Of a DNA stretch of 64,000 nt, positions 11,440-22,644 are shown one piece after another. The DNA comes from Linyphia triangularis. Its lineage: Eukaryota > Arthropoda > Arachnida > Araneae > Linyphiidae. The position numbers were made by a program, and so were the translations under genes. How positions within the stretch are numbered: position 1 is the stretch's first letter; every line of letters starts with the position of its first letter. The stretch is from positions 20,195,521 through 20,259,520 of the forward strand of contig OZ021732.1 in the NCBI GenBank assembly GCA_963978545.1, read 5' to 3'. The notes under the pieces are model-generated. The model searched no databases and was not told where the DNA came from. It saw only the letters and a program-made list of their open reading frames with translations.

Positions 11440-12430
11440 TGATGGTCAGATTTCAACTACAGAACCAGTGAAACTGCTGGGTAGTGGTTTGGGGTAAAGC
11501 GTTGTCAATGGGCGATTTTGGGTAGTTTTCAAGATAGTCTGGACTACTTTTCTGATTCTCAGATTTCTTATGTAGATTCAGTGAAACTTCTAGGTGGTGA
11601 TATGGAATTAAAGGAGCAGCCATGTTCTATTAGCTGTTTAGAGTAGGAATTAAGATTATCTGGTTATTAATTCGACTAGAATATTCAATATCGATATTAG
11701 GATATATATTTTTTTTAAATATTAGATTATAATAATGCTTTAAATATTAGATTATAATAATGCTTTAAATCTTAGATTTCTGGTGCAGAATCCGTGAAAC
11801 TCGAAGGTCGTGATTTGGGAAAACTGAGCAGCTACTGTACCCTAACAATTTTGTGTGGGAATCAATATAGCATGTTGTGTTAATTTGTTACTGTTACTAC
11901 TAGCATGTTTATAATGGTATGAATGCAAGGTTTCTAATACGTCAGTGAAGTTTCTAGGTTGTAGTTTGTAATTAACAGAGTAGCCTTCAATCAGATATTT
12001 TATGTAGGAATGTAGGTTGTTTGGTTTGCAAATTGAGCTAGAATCTAATACAGGGTGTCCATAAATTAGTCGGGCAATGGAGTTCACACACATCTGTATA
12101 TCTCTTAATAACAATACATAATAAACAATTTTTTGCACATAGAATGACATGGTGAACATAAATTAATTGGGGGAAAATATCAGACCTTGATTAAGAGAAT
12201 CAGATGTATTTGAATTCCATTGCCCGACTAATTTATGGACCCCTGTGTATTAATACATGGATATATATTTAAAAAAAGGTTATAGTGGTGATTTGATTCT
12301 CAGTTTTTGGTAGCAGAGCCTTCGTGACTAACAAACTAAATATCAAATTAAACTGAGTAGCTATTTTCCATTAGCTATTTAGCTATTTGTATATCAATCA
12401 AGATTGTCTGGTTTGATTGTGGAATAGTTG
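11440..12430. repeat. degenerate tandem array, units of about 120-210 bp
   Basis: Five diverged units start near 11445, 11562, 11770, 11927 and 12290. Shared words include CAGATTTCT, CAGTGAAACTTCTAGGT, AACTGAGCAGC, CATTAGCTATTTAG and TCAAGATTGTCTGGTTTG. A 195-bp MITE (12051-12245) separates units four and five, so the array is older than that insertion. Unit boundaries are approximate. Confidence 0.6.
12051..12245. mobile_element. 195-bp MITE with long near-perfect terminal inverted repeats
   Basis: The left end CAGGGTGTCCATAAATTAGT continues CGGGCAATGGA. The right end reads inversely CAGGGGTCCATAAATTAGTC continuing GGGCAATGGAATTC, giving about 30 bp of paired ends with one indel and one nearby change. 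TA precedes the left end and follows the right end two bases out, which suggests but does not prove a Tc1/mariner-type TA target. There is no coding capacity. Confidence 0.85.
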
Positions 12431-13620
12431 GGGGAGATAAAAGCACAGGTTTGCCGGTTTTGACAAGTTGCTGATAATAGATAAACGTCGGAATCGTCTT
12501 ATACCTAAATCAGTCAAATAGCTAGAGTCAATGCTTCTAATAATTTGGAGGCATGTGTATACCTTTATTCAAAATTGTGTTATTTCACGCAAGTGCATAT
12601 ATTCTTAAAATGTTTAATAATTTAAAAGCAAATTTACTATTACGTTATATAACTAAGGTAAGGTCCTTAAGAAATTTTGTTTTAGAAATGTTCTTCGTGA
12701 AATAAAAATGTCTGTATTGAACCTTCAATTTTTTTAAACAGGCAATTCCCTTTCTGATGGTTCTTTGTATGAGAGAAGTATTTTATTGATCAATTAAAGT
12801 TGGAATGATTTTTGAATTGACCATTTTTAACTCATCTAATGTTAAAGTGTATTTCAATTGTATATTATAGTTGTAATTAATATTACAGTACAAATTTAGC
12901 CATAATGCAAAGCACATTGACCTAGAAAGAAGAAGAAGAAAAAAAAAAAAAACTTAAAGTACCCTCAAAAACATAAATATTTAACCGAAACAAAATCGTG
13001 CAATAATAACAATAACAACAACAACAAAAAAAGATGATGGAACAAATAACTTATGTCATAATTAATTGTAAACTAAGATAATTGCACTGAGAATTTATTT
13101 ATTTGCAAGGGAATTTACCAGTGTATGGATTTTAATTATATACCTCCAGATAGCATTTTCACTTAAAGCAATATATATATATATTTAAATACCACCAAAT
13201 AAGATGCTAAATATTACTTGTAAGTATTTATCATTGAGAATAATCAATTTTCCTTTTTTTTCCCTTGGACACTCCTCTGCTATTAATCTTACGTAATGTG
13301 TATGATTACTTGCTAATCCCTTTAATTTAATATGCAAGACCTTTTCACAATAAATTGCTTATAACAACTGTGACTTATAAACGATAAATTTTTTAATGTT
13401 AAATCCATTGTTTAAGATGTCTAAAATAAGCTATATTTCATCCTAAACGCACTTTAATAGTTATTTACAACAACATGAATTCCTTTTAATATATTAATTT
13501 ATTTTGAATTATAATTTACTTCGGTTCATACATTAATTTCTCAATCCATGTTTATTTTACTGTCTATTCGTAAATAGCTAAGGTATATTTTGACTACCTT
13601 ATCATTGTAGCTAAGTCACC
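12431..13620. other. AT-rich non-coding stretch
   Basis: Contains an (AAC/AAT)-rich tract near 13004-13030 and a short TA run near 13171. Nothing else seen. Confidence 0.5.
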
Positions 13621-13627
13621 TGACACC

Positions 13628-13800
13628 AAATAGCCCAGTGTATTGGGTTGGTGCAGTATGGCCCATGTGTTGCCCTTGCATCGTTAAACTTCAAACAACT
13701 ATCCAAGTGTATTAGTTTCCTAACACCCACACTCATGTATCTTTAATAGACCTTGGGCTGTGGCAGTATAACGTTAAAGGTCGTTTGCCAAGTAAAGTGA
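13628..13800. repeat. possible SINE-like fragment
   Basis: TTGGGTTGGTGCAGTATGGC continues with CATGTGTTGCCCTTGCATCG and TTAAACTTCAAACAAC; a second similar word, CTTGGGCTGTGGCAGTATAACGTTAAAG, lies near 13752. The style resembles the 3' body of arthropod tRNA-SINEs, but no B box or target duplication is visible. Weak call. Confidence 0.25.
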
Positions 13801-13804
13801 CCAC

Positions 13805-14289
13805 CTGGAATTCCGAATGCTCTCAAAACAAAAGTTGTTTTTCCACAAAAGTACAAAGAGTATACTCGTGCTGCGTAGTTTTGAATATGTATCAATAGTA
13901 CAAATACTTTTCAAGAGAAAAATATCCTCTCAGTCGACAGATAGAGCTGTCAATAAGCAATTTTACAAACCGTACAAACAAAATCAAAATCAATAATTTA
14001 AGTTTATAACAATTTTTTTTTTTTTTTTTTTTTTTAATTTAATCATAGCAATGTAAAAAACTAATTTAAAAAATTCTCAGAATAATTTATTTGTTTGTTT
14101 GTTTGTATATTCATTTATTTTCGTTGTAGCTGTGTATACATATTTATCGTCTATAATTTCACTTAATATTTGATTATTCATTCGTTCTTAAAGATGACAG
14201 AAGCTTCTACATGCTTTATTCATGTCTGGGAAGAGGAATATGTTGTTTATTAAAAAAATATGAGTAATTTGTAACAACTATACATTTTT
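13805..14289. other. AT-rich spacer with poly-T tract
   Basis: A poly-T run lies near 14011-14035. Nothing else seen. Confidence 0.5.
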
Positions 14290-14760
14290 TTATGACCAAT
14301 GGTACAGTATTTTTCTTCAAATCAATCGTTTTCTTGATCTCTTGTCTTCGCAAACGAAACTAATTGTAAGCACCTTTTGGTACCTAGCCCCATTGCCTAT
14401 GAGTAAAACTACCCATGAATTACTTATGAAATAACTTTATTTTTTGATGATCAGATGACCAGTAATTTTCCTGTTATCATTACTTTTCTTTATCCCCTGA
14501 CCGCAAAACTATTGAAACTACTTTTTGGCACATTCTGATACCTTGCCCCATTATTTGAGAGATATTTTTGTCAATTACCTTTGCGGCAACTTTAAATTTC
14601 TGAGACCAGAGGATCACTGTGTTTCATAAAATCAATAGTTTTCTTGGTTTCCAGACTTTGCAAACATGTACTATTTTTAAGCACACTTTGATACCATTCA
14701 CTATGAATAGAACTTTTTTCTCAATTTACGACAATAAACTTTTTAATTAACTTCCACAAT
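14290..14760. repeat. degenerate triplicate, units of about 155 bp
   Basis: Three diverged units start near 14295, 14455 and 14605. Shared words include ATCAATNGTTTTCTTG, TTTGCAAAC/TTCGCAAAC/ACCGCAAAAC, AAGCACNNTTTGNTACC and GCCCCATT. This is an old tandem duplication with no coding potential, just upstream of the much younger 200-bp duplication. Confidence 0.55.
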
Positions 14761-14775
14761 GCATGTAATTTTTCG

Positions 14776-15170
14776 TAACAACTGGAATATACTTCAATAA
14801 ACAGTTCCAGACAGTTTCACAGTACTAAAATAAATTTATACTCTTGTGAACCTTCTAATGTATTATCATTGAAAATCTAACCTTATAGAAATTCCATTTA
14901 GCTCTACGATTGGTAAATTTAATTTAACTAACCATCATCGTCAATCCCAGGGCAGCTTAAGACGAGCGGAATATATAACAACTGGAATATACTTCAATAA
15001 ACAGTTCCATACCATTTCACAGTAATAAAATAAATTTATACTCTTGTGAACCTTCTAATGTGATATCATTGAAAATCTAACCTTATAGAAATTTCATTTA
15101 GCTCTACGATTGGTAAATTTAATTTAACTAAGCATCATCATCAACCCCAGGGCAGCTTAAGACGAGCGTA
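14776..15170. repeat. tandem duplication of a 200-bp unit, two copies
   Basis: Copy 1 (14776-14975) and copy 2 (14976-15170) are in direct orientation with an exact 200-bp offset. Both begin ACAACTGGAATATACTTCAA and end CAGGGCAGCTTAAGACGAGC. Only about a dozen substitutions separate them, so the duplication is fairly recent. Confidence 0.95.
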
Positions 15171-15179
15171 TAGACGAAA

Positions 15180-15420
15180 TTAGCGACCATTTAATGCCCA
15201 TAGACGAAAAAACGGGCGCAAATGGGCTGTCGTAATTACTAAATGAAAGTCTGTGATGTGTGAACTAGCAATTTGAGACGTTAACCCCAAGTAATCAGGC
15301 GTTCAGAAATTACCCTTGTAATTACTCTCTGCAATGGACAGAACACGTCACGATTCTGTCGTTAGTGCTTGTTGGTGATTGTTTAGTTTGTCTTGAATAG
15401 TAATTACCATTCCTTTTGCT
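15180..15420. promoter_or_regulatory. possible homeodomain-binding cluster
   Basis: The palindromic octamer GTAATTAC, a classical dimer-type homeodomain site, occurs three times at 15232-15239, 15318-15325 and 15410-15417 (spacings 86 and 92). The block is GC-richer than its flanks and has no coding frame. Function as an enhancer is inference. Confidence 0.3.
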
Positions 15421-15663
15421 CAGAAAAAACACGTAATGTTTACTAAAATATGGGACTACCCCAAATTAGGCCTCGGGCTCTCTTGTTATGTGTTTATAAT
15501 GGAATTCGTCATCAAAGTGAGCTTCTTGTGGTATGAAAAAATTAAATTATAATTTTTTTAAGGGAGAAAGATGGAAGTTTTCGTTATGAATCTAATATCA
15601 AAAATATGGAATTGCGTAAATATTATTTCAGGGAAGTCAATACAGGAAGTTAAAGTTAACTAA

Positions 15664-16283
15664 CACATTTTTACTTTCAATTACCCTTAAGTATACATAG
15701 GGTAATGAAAGTATAGCATTCGGTCAAAAAATTTCGATTTTTTTTTATTTTTTTTTTATTTTTCCAAGTTTTGGAACATCCTGATTTCAAAAAAGTGATA
15801 TAGAAAATATGTCTGTCTGTGGTTAACATAACTCCCGAACAAATTGACCAATGATGTTCACTTTTGGCATGCGGGTTGCTGTTGGCCATGGAACCTACCA
15901 TTAAGGTTTTCGTCAAATCGCACAAGAGCATAAGGTAGCTGCCATTGAAAAAATCACGTTTTTCAATTATTGCTAAAAACGGCTTTAACGATTTTGATAA
16001 AAATCGCTGTGATAATACCTCTTAAGGTGTCCTAAGCACCCATACCTCCGAAATTCCCGTAAAAATACTTTGATGGCGTAAAAAGTTGAAAAACGAATAC
16101 CTTCAAAACAGAGGTTTTTTCCCTTGAACATACCTCAACAACAATCGTTTTATATTCTTCACTCAGTTTCACCTACAATAAAGGAAAATATTAGGATTAT
16201 CGAAAAGTAAATCACCAAAATCACCATTTTGACGGAGTGAAAACGGGGAAATTGAAAGTGGTGCGATGTTCCGCACCCCTAGT
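15664..16283 (-). mobile_element. dispersed repeat family C, copy 1
   Basis: About 620 bp shared, inversely, with 33678-34318. Common blocks include GAACAAATTGACC(A/G), ACCATTAAGGTTTTCGTCAA, GTGATNATNCCTCTTAAGGT and, at the far end, GTGCGATGTTCC(G)CACCCCT. A third fragment lies at 20455. The 85-codon minus-strand frame here and the 72-codon plus-strand frame in the other copy share peptides such as LTKTLMVG and SICSGVMLT, consistent with common ancestry. The element class is unknown. Confidence 0.8.
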
Positions 16284-16289
16284 TACAAT

Positions 16290-16780
16290 ACAATTATTCG
16301 GAAAACAAGTGAATAACTTAAATCCTTATTAACTTTTAACTAAACTGAATCAAAATATTGTGTATTTTCTATGTGATGTAATCTTGATAGAAATAAAACA
16401 TGCGTAACACAAATGAGCATACAATTATATTGAAATATTTCGCAGAGGTTGTGTTATGTGAAAAAGATTGGATTTTGGTCCCTAAATTATAAAACTACCT
16501 GATACAGATATGCATGTCGCACGTGTTTTCCAGAGTGTGAAATATACCAAAAGAGGTGTCCACGAACAATATAATCAATCACAATAAAAAAAAAAAAAAA
16601 AAAAAAAAAAAACATTAACATTTAAGTAGCTATAATTAAAATTGTTTGTCAAAACTTATTTTTCGCTATAGTGCTGATAATTGAAACATACAAAATACGT
16701 TAATGGACCAGACATATAAACCATTTCTAATTTAAAATCTATAATTAAAGCTTATATACCTGGACAGTTATAATATACGA
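16290..16780. other. AT-rich spacer with poly-A tract
   Basis: A poly-A run lies near 16587-16612. Nothing else seen. Confidence 0.5.
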
Positions 16781-16789
16781 TCGATACAG

Positions 16790-17095
16790 TGCACATCGGA
16801 GCCATATTTACGGCTTACACTGCCTTGCTTTCACAGGCTCCGAATGCTGTACGCGCAACTGCAAATTCAATGTAGCATGGCATCTAAGCCGATTACCGAG
16901 TCACAAAGCTATTACAGTCCCAGTGGTGAAGCCATAATCCAATGAGCTGTGACTTCAGATCCCAAAAATCATTGCGAAATCCACGTCCAAGGTAATTTCA
17001 GAAATACGAGGTGAGATTATGGATGGCAGCATAACTTTATTGTTCGGAAGCAACCTGTCCAATATGGCTGCTTTAATCTGGTCCCATTTCTAATT
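16790..17095. promoter_or_regulatory. possible conserved non-coding block
   Basis: GC-richer, complex sequence without a coding frame, with words such as GAGCCATATTTACGGCTTA, AACTTTATTG and TAATCTGGTCCC. It stands out from the AT-rich neighbourhood. Regulatory function is inferred from composition only. Confidence 0.18.
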
Positions 17096-17099
17096 GATA

Positions 17100-20000
17100 A
17101 ATGATATCAAAGAGTAACTGTTTGGTAAGTTAGTATCTCAATAGAATATTTACTCAATATACTATACGTTTCATATATACTTGAAAACAACATGCATTGT
17201 CGGAAATAGTTATTCTAATGCCTTATTGATAATACAATTTTGTGCATCATCGGTGACTTATTTTCCCATTTCGAATTTTAAGTATTCCCGTAGCCGGAAA
17301 AAAAAAATTAACAATGAATCAATGCCTTTCTGCACTTATTTTTAGCTGCAATACCAGAATTGCGAAATAATATTTTGTTGTGCATTAATAAGAGTTTTCG
17401 GTCATGGAACAAGAAACTATTACGTCATGCTCTTAGAGCATATCGAAAATCTAATTAACTGTAACTGTAGTGTTTTTGTACTTTTAGTTCGCATTTTAGT
17501 TTGAAGAATGTTGAGATGCGTTGTTAATTTCCAATGAAGAAGTCGTGAGTTGTGTGTTTCGTGATGTCTTGATAAAGTTTGTCTAAAATTTCAATGACTG
17601 TGTCAGTTACTGCGTTTTATAAGAACTTGAATTTTAAGATGTTTTTCGTTGCTTCTAACTCTATAATAAAAGGTACAGCTTTCACTCTCTGACATCACTA
17701 ATTCTTACACTTCTTCTTAACCACAAATTGAATTTAATGCAAATGTCAACAAGGACAAACATATGAAAGTAAGCTAATCCGATGTCAGTTAAATAATTTT
17801 AAGAGATCGAAAAGGGTCAAATATTCCAAAGTCCCACTTCCTATAAAGTCACAACTTTAAAATGTGCTACAAATATCAACAAATGAAAGCATATAGTCAG
17901 CAATTCTGGTTTTGATTGATCAATTTTCATAGGTCAAAAATGTATCAAACATCCGAAATGTGAAATGCGTGAATGTCTTTTGATTACTTTAAAACACGAT
18001 TAAATTTTGTAGTCGGATATTCAGCTAATTCATCATAATCTAACATTTTTGGCATCAGCTTTATTTCTTCCAACAAGTTTTTTAGAAAAATATTCGAGAC
18101 AAAGTTAAAAAAAACAAAAAACGATAGCAATATAAATAAAACAAAATGCGCTTTGTGTGTAATAAATTTATTTTTTTGTTTCCAAGGAAAGCATCGTATA
18201 TTGAAGTAATACAATCTTTTGTTTTAAAGTCGATACTCGCGATGAAAGATACATTTAAACAACGTATTTGAAGAAAGGAAAACTGGAAAATTTTTACCAA
18301 ATAGAGGTCTTATGATGGTCGGGAAGCTGTAAAATAGTGTTCAGGATAATCTTGATTGATAAAGATACCTAGAGAGAGAAAAAAAAAAGTAGCCAAAATT
18401 ACATCAGTAGATCTCTACTAGAGCATTAATATTTAAAGCAAGACGTTGTATTTTAAATATTACACTATATAAGATTTATACGAAAAAATTAATCTAAGAT
18501 ACATTTTATTTCTTTGTTTGCATTAGAAAACTATTTTGAGCATTAAAATAGATTTTCAATAAAAAATATTGTGGTTATTTTGAGAATAACTGAGATAGAA
18601 ATGCATTTTGTATGCATCAGTAATTTTGATAATGAAAACGAAAACTTGAATGAGAAAATTGCTAAAATTAAAATGTTACTTTATAATGATGTAATGCAAA
18701 TACTTCTATTTGAAAACTCGGTCTTGCTATTCTTATTTGTTTTTTTAAGTTTTGGTACTTTTTAATTCTATGAATTTTTACGATGCTTTTTATAATTTTA
18801 ACTATTATCAAGCAGTTAAATTGTGGAAATGTATATTGTTTTAAAACACATTATTGTTAAAAAATTGAAAATATGGATGGATATTGTGTTTAATGAATTA
18901 TTATTGAAAGTTTGCCCTTCATCTAGGTTTGATTAGAGTACACATTCAAATGAAATACTTAAATTTAAATATAATTAAACATATTTGGGAAGCGATTGCG
19001 ATGATTGTTTAACTTTATAACTGTGCACAGTGAATTTATCTAAAGAATAAAATAAAAATTGCAAACGAATATTTTCAATCTAAATTGTATTCTTCAACGT
19101 TTTCTTATTTTAAGGCTGAAGCATGGTACAGCTGCACAAGTATTGTCAAACTGAGGGAATTTATATAGTTTTTGAGTTATTTATTGAGTTTTCTATGCAA
19201 TGTATTATCAATTCAAAAATTTCAGAACGATGAATTTAAAATTGGATATATTAAGGCTTTTGTTCTTTACCTCATTTAGGAAATGGAATTGAGCATTAAG
19301 TTATCCAAAAAGTCTTAAAACAAAAATATAAATAAATTATTATTTCTGGCAAAATTAGTTATAATAACTTATACAGGCACAATTCAAATTAATTCACTAA
19401 GGATTTTCAAGGAACTAATAAAAGCACTTTAATACAATAATCAAAACACATCAATTATGATTACACAGTTTAATTACCGAATAATTTTGCATTTCTTAAA
19501 TTACCTGCCACTAAAAGTGCTCGAAATTTTTACATTACATTCTTTCTTTCTTTTTTTTTTTTTTAATTTCTTCTTCGTACTTATATCATTTCATTGTTAA
19601 GTAATACTTTTTGAAAGATCTAGTATAAACTCTTCGAATGAATTCTGGAAGAGTAAAGCAACTTATCCAATCAATAAGCAAAACCGGAAGATGCTGGGCA
19701 TGTGATTGAGCCAACCGGATATATATATTTACAATGCCTCTCTCTCTACTTTTCTCTCTTATTAGTAACAAATCTCAGTTGCAGTAAATCAATCTCTCTA
19801 ATATCACCAATAAACCTATAAATCGTGCTAGTTAGAGAGAAAAATCAAAAGATAGTTTGCTGATGAAATATCTAGGGGAATATATTGTGTTCAAGTCTAA
19901 AGGGACATACTGAGAGAGTTCTTTTATCGTTTAACTGTGGGCTTGAATAAAATAATATAATAGGAAATGCGACGTGAAAAAGGCTTTAGTAACGCCGAAC

Positions 20001-20450
20001 ATCTATCTAAGGATGCTTTACCAATACAGACTGTTGAAGTTTCGAATGTAATAGACGTGTGGAAAAGTATTGGAAGATTTTGACAATAGCTCAAACTATG
20101 AGAGTTGTTAGTGAATTGAATATAGAGGAACTGGGAAAAAATTGAACTTGGAGAGAAAGTAATATTCTTGTAAGGTTACTGGTTTTATACTGGTTTTATT
20201 TGGTCTGTTTTTATAAAAGTATTCGTTTTTAGAATGTAAAATGAAAAAATCATACAGACTGCAATTTTGAACATTTTGTAGTTTAATGCTGTGTTATTTT
20301 AATAGGAAACTCGAATCTAGATTATTCAATTAAAAATATAACTTAAATTGTATCATAAAATTTTAAATATTTCTGCAAATTTATCTTGAAAATTTAATGG
20401 GTTTGAAAGAATCAGGAAAACGTGATAACGCTAAATTTTTTCGGATGATT
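17100..20450. other. AT-rich non-coding stretch
   Basis: No gene, repeat pair or paired ends recognised. Open frames here (for example 17984-18300 minus and 18571-18765 plus) are rich in F, K, N, I and L and overlap one another, as expected by chance at this base composition. Confidence 0.5.
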
Positions 20451-20454
20451 TTTA

Positions 20455-20590
20455 AAATCAAGATGTTCCTAAACGTGGAGAATGCATAAAAAAAAAATGA
20501 TTTTTTTTTTTTTTTTTTTTTTTTTTGGATCGATTGCTATACTTTATTGTACCCTATGTATACATATGGATAATTGAAAGTAAAAAAATT
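20455..20590 (+). mobile_element. dispersed repeat family C, terminal fragment
   Basis: AAGATGTTCCTAAACGTGGA, then a poly-T tract, GATCGATTGCTATACTTTAT, CCCTATGTATAC and AATTGAAAGTAAA match the end of copy 1 read inversely (15664-15780). Only the terminal part of the family is present. Confidence 0.7.
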
Positions 20591-20594
20591 GGAT

Positions 20595-22640
20595 CTGAAA
20601 TATGTTTCACGAAACATTTTGTAAGCTATCAATATATTTGTTGCAGTAGTTATAAGGAATCAACAGGAAAATGACAACCAATTTCGATAAAATTAAACTT
20701 TCATCAGAATTAGAAAAATGAAAGTAGGACCAATGATGCCCAAATCGATTTGATGGATTGGAGAGCGTTGGACTAATTATTTGGAAAATAGAGTCAATGG
20801 ATATCCTTACACTATTTTTTCAATCTAACTATTTAAGCATTAATGACTGTGTTTACAGATGGAAGATCCATGATTTTAAGCACATTCATGTTAAAGAGAC
20901 GAAGTGCGCTGATTTTTTTATACATAATTTTTATAAACTGTCATTAAAAAAATCTCATCAATTGCAACTTCTAGTTACAATACAAAAGCAGAAACTGCTT
21001 TTACTTTATTTTACGATACTTTATTTATAATTGCATAAGTTTTATGAATATTTAAAAAAAAGTTTTGCCCCATACCTCTATTTTTGTCCCAATAATTAAA
21101 AATTGGACTTACTGCTGTAAAATTTTCTTAGAAATTATTAGTTATCTTTTACTGGAGGGGTAACAAACACATTTAATTTCTTACCCTCTTTCACATTTCG
21201 TTTTGGCTGTTTGAATTCCTTATCTTATTATTAACCTTGCGTTTGATAAGTAATGATATTGTATTTTTAATCAACACAAAGTTAAACGTTATAAATCTCA
21301 CGTTTATATTTTTAAGTGAATAAGTAAAATTTTAGCTTTTTGTAATAAAAATAACGTTATTTCCTTAAGAATATGAATTTTCAATTTAACGTCTCCAATC
21401 GTCACATTTGAATTGCTTCTAAATCTGGCGATTTATTCATTATTTAAATATATTCCGATTCAAATATGAATATAAAAATACTTTAAAATGCAATCGAAAC
21501 AAACATACCTCAAGGGAGGTTCCTCTATTGTTTCAAATAAAAATTGAAACACAAGAAACTTTAAAAATAACAATTTGAAATAAAACTTAAGATATCGTCG
21601 ATATTAAAAAATTCTTAACATTTGCATTTTGAGAAATCCCCAAAAGAGGCAACAGTAATTTTTTCTTAAAAAAAAAAAAATCTTCTTAAGCTACACTTTA
21701 AATATTCGGTTCATTTTCTGTAGCTTTAAGTCCACCATTCGCAATTCTTTTTACTTTAAAGCTTTTCTTAAAACTGTCAGCAACATGATTCCTTCGTTTT
21801 TACAACATTGTCTTGGCGATTTTTTTCGGCTTAAGTTTTTCAGTCTCGGTGTTATGTATTTATAAAGCAGTGGGGAAAGTGGGATGGGGGGGGGGGGGGC
21901 TATTTGAATTTATTTATAATTTGTCTTCCCTGTAGATTCCTCAATCTCTTTTTTAATGCGTGGAACTTCATTTTTTTTTTTTTTTGGACAGATTCTTAGA
22001 AAATTAAGGCCATTTATTTTTGCTTTGTTTCACTAACTTTAAAAAGTTAAAATCTGTATTAGAGAGAATTCTTTTATGATTAAATAAATGAATGATTTAT
22101 TTATTAAATTAATTTATTTTATCTCATTTACATAGTTATTTTACATTTAATAGAGACACAAAACTCCTCACAATTAAATTTGCAACTTTTTATAAAATAC
22201 TTAAACTGTATTATTTCACTTCATTAGAAACTAGCTGAAGTGCCCGGCGTTATCAGGGCTCAAACAGATTTGGTCTGGCGTTGCCCGGTTCAAATTGATT
22301 TAGCCATTTGAAAAGCTATGAGTGACATATTAATCATTTGTAATTTTTTTTTTTTTTTTTTTTTTTCTTTCTTGAAAATGTTTACTTAAAACAGATGAAC
22401 AAAAACATTGCACAATTTTCTCTCTGAATAAATATTGTGAAAAAGCTAAAATCAGTTAGACAAAGTACTTTTACCAAATGCTAAGACTGAAATAACTAGA
22501 TACCTACAGTAACGTAACAGCTTTGGGTAATATTGTTCGAAATTGTCCAATGCTGTAGTAGACCTTTCTAAACCGGTCATTGTTATGGATTTTGGCAAAT
22601 CTCGCCCATTATTTGAAAAAATATACTGTAAGTTTTTAAA
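20595..22640. other. AT-rich non-coding stretch
   Basis: Contains a G run near 21887-21899 and T runs near 21971 and 22348. Nothing else seen. A 90-codon plus-strand frame (20758-21030) is low-complexity and unrecognised. Confidence 0.5.
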
Positions 22641-22644
22641 TATT

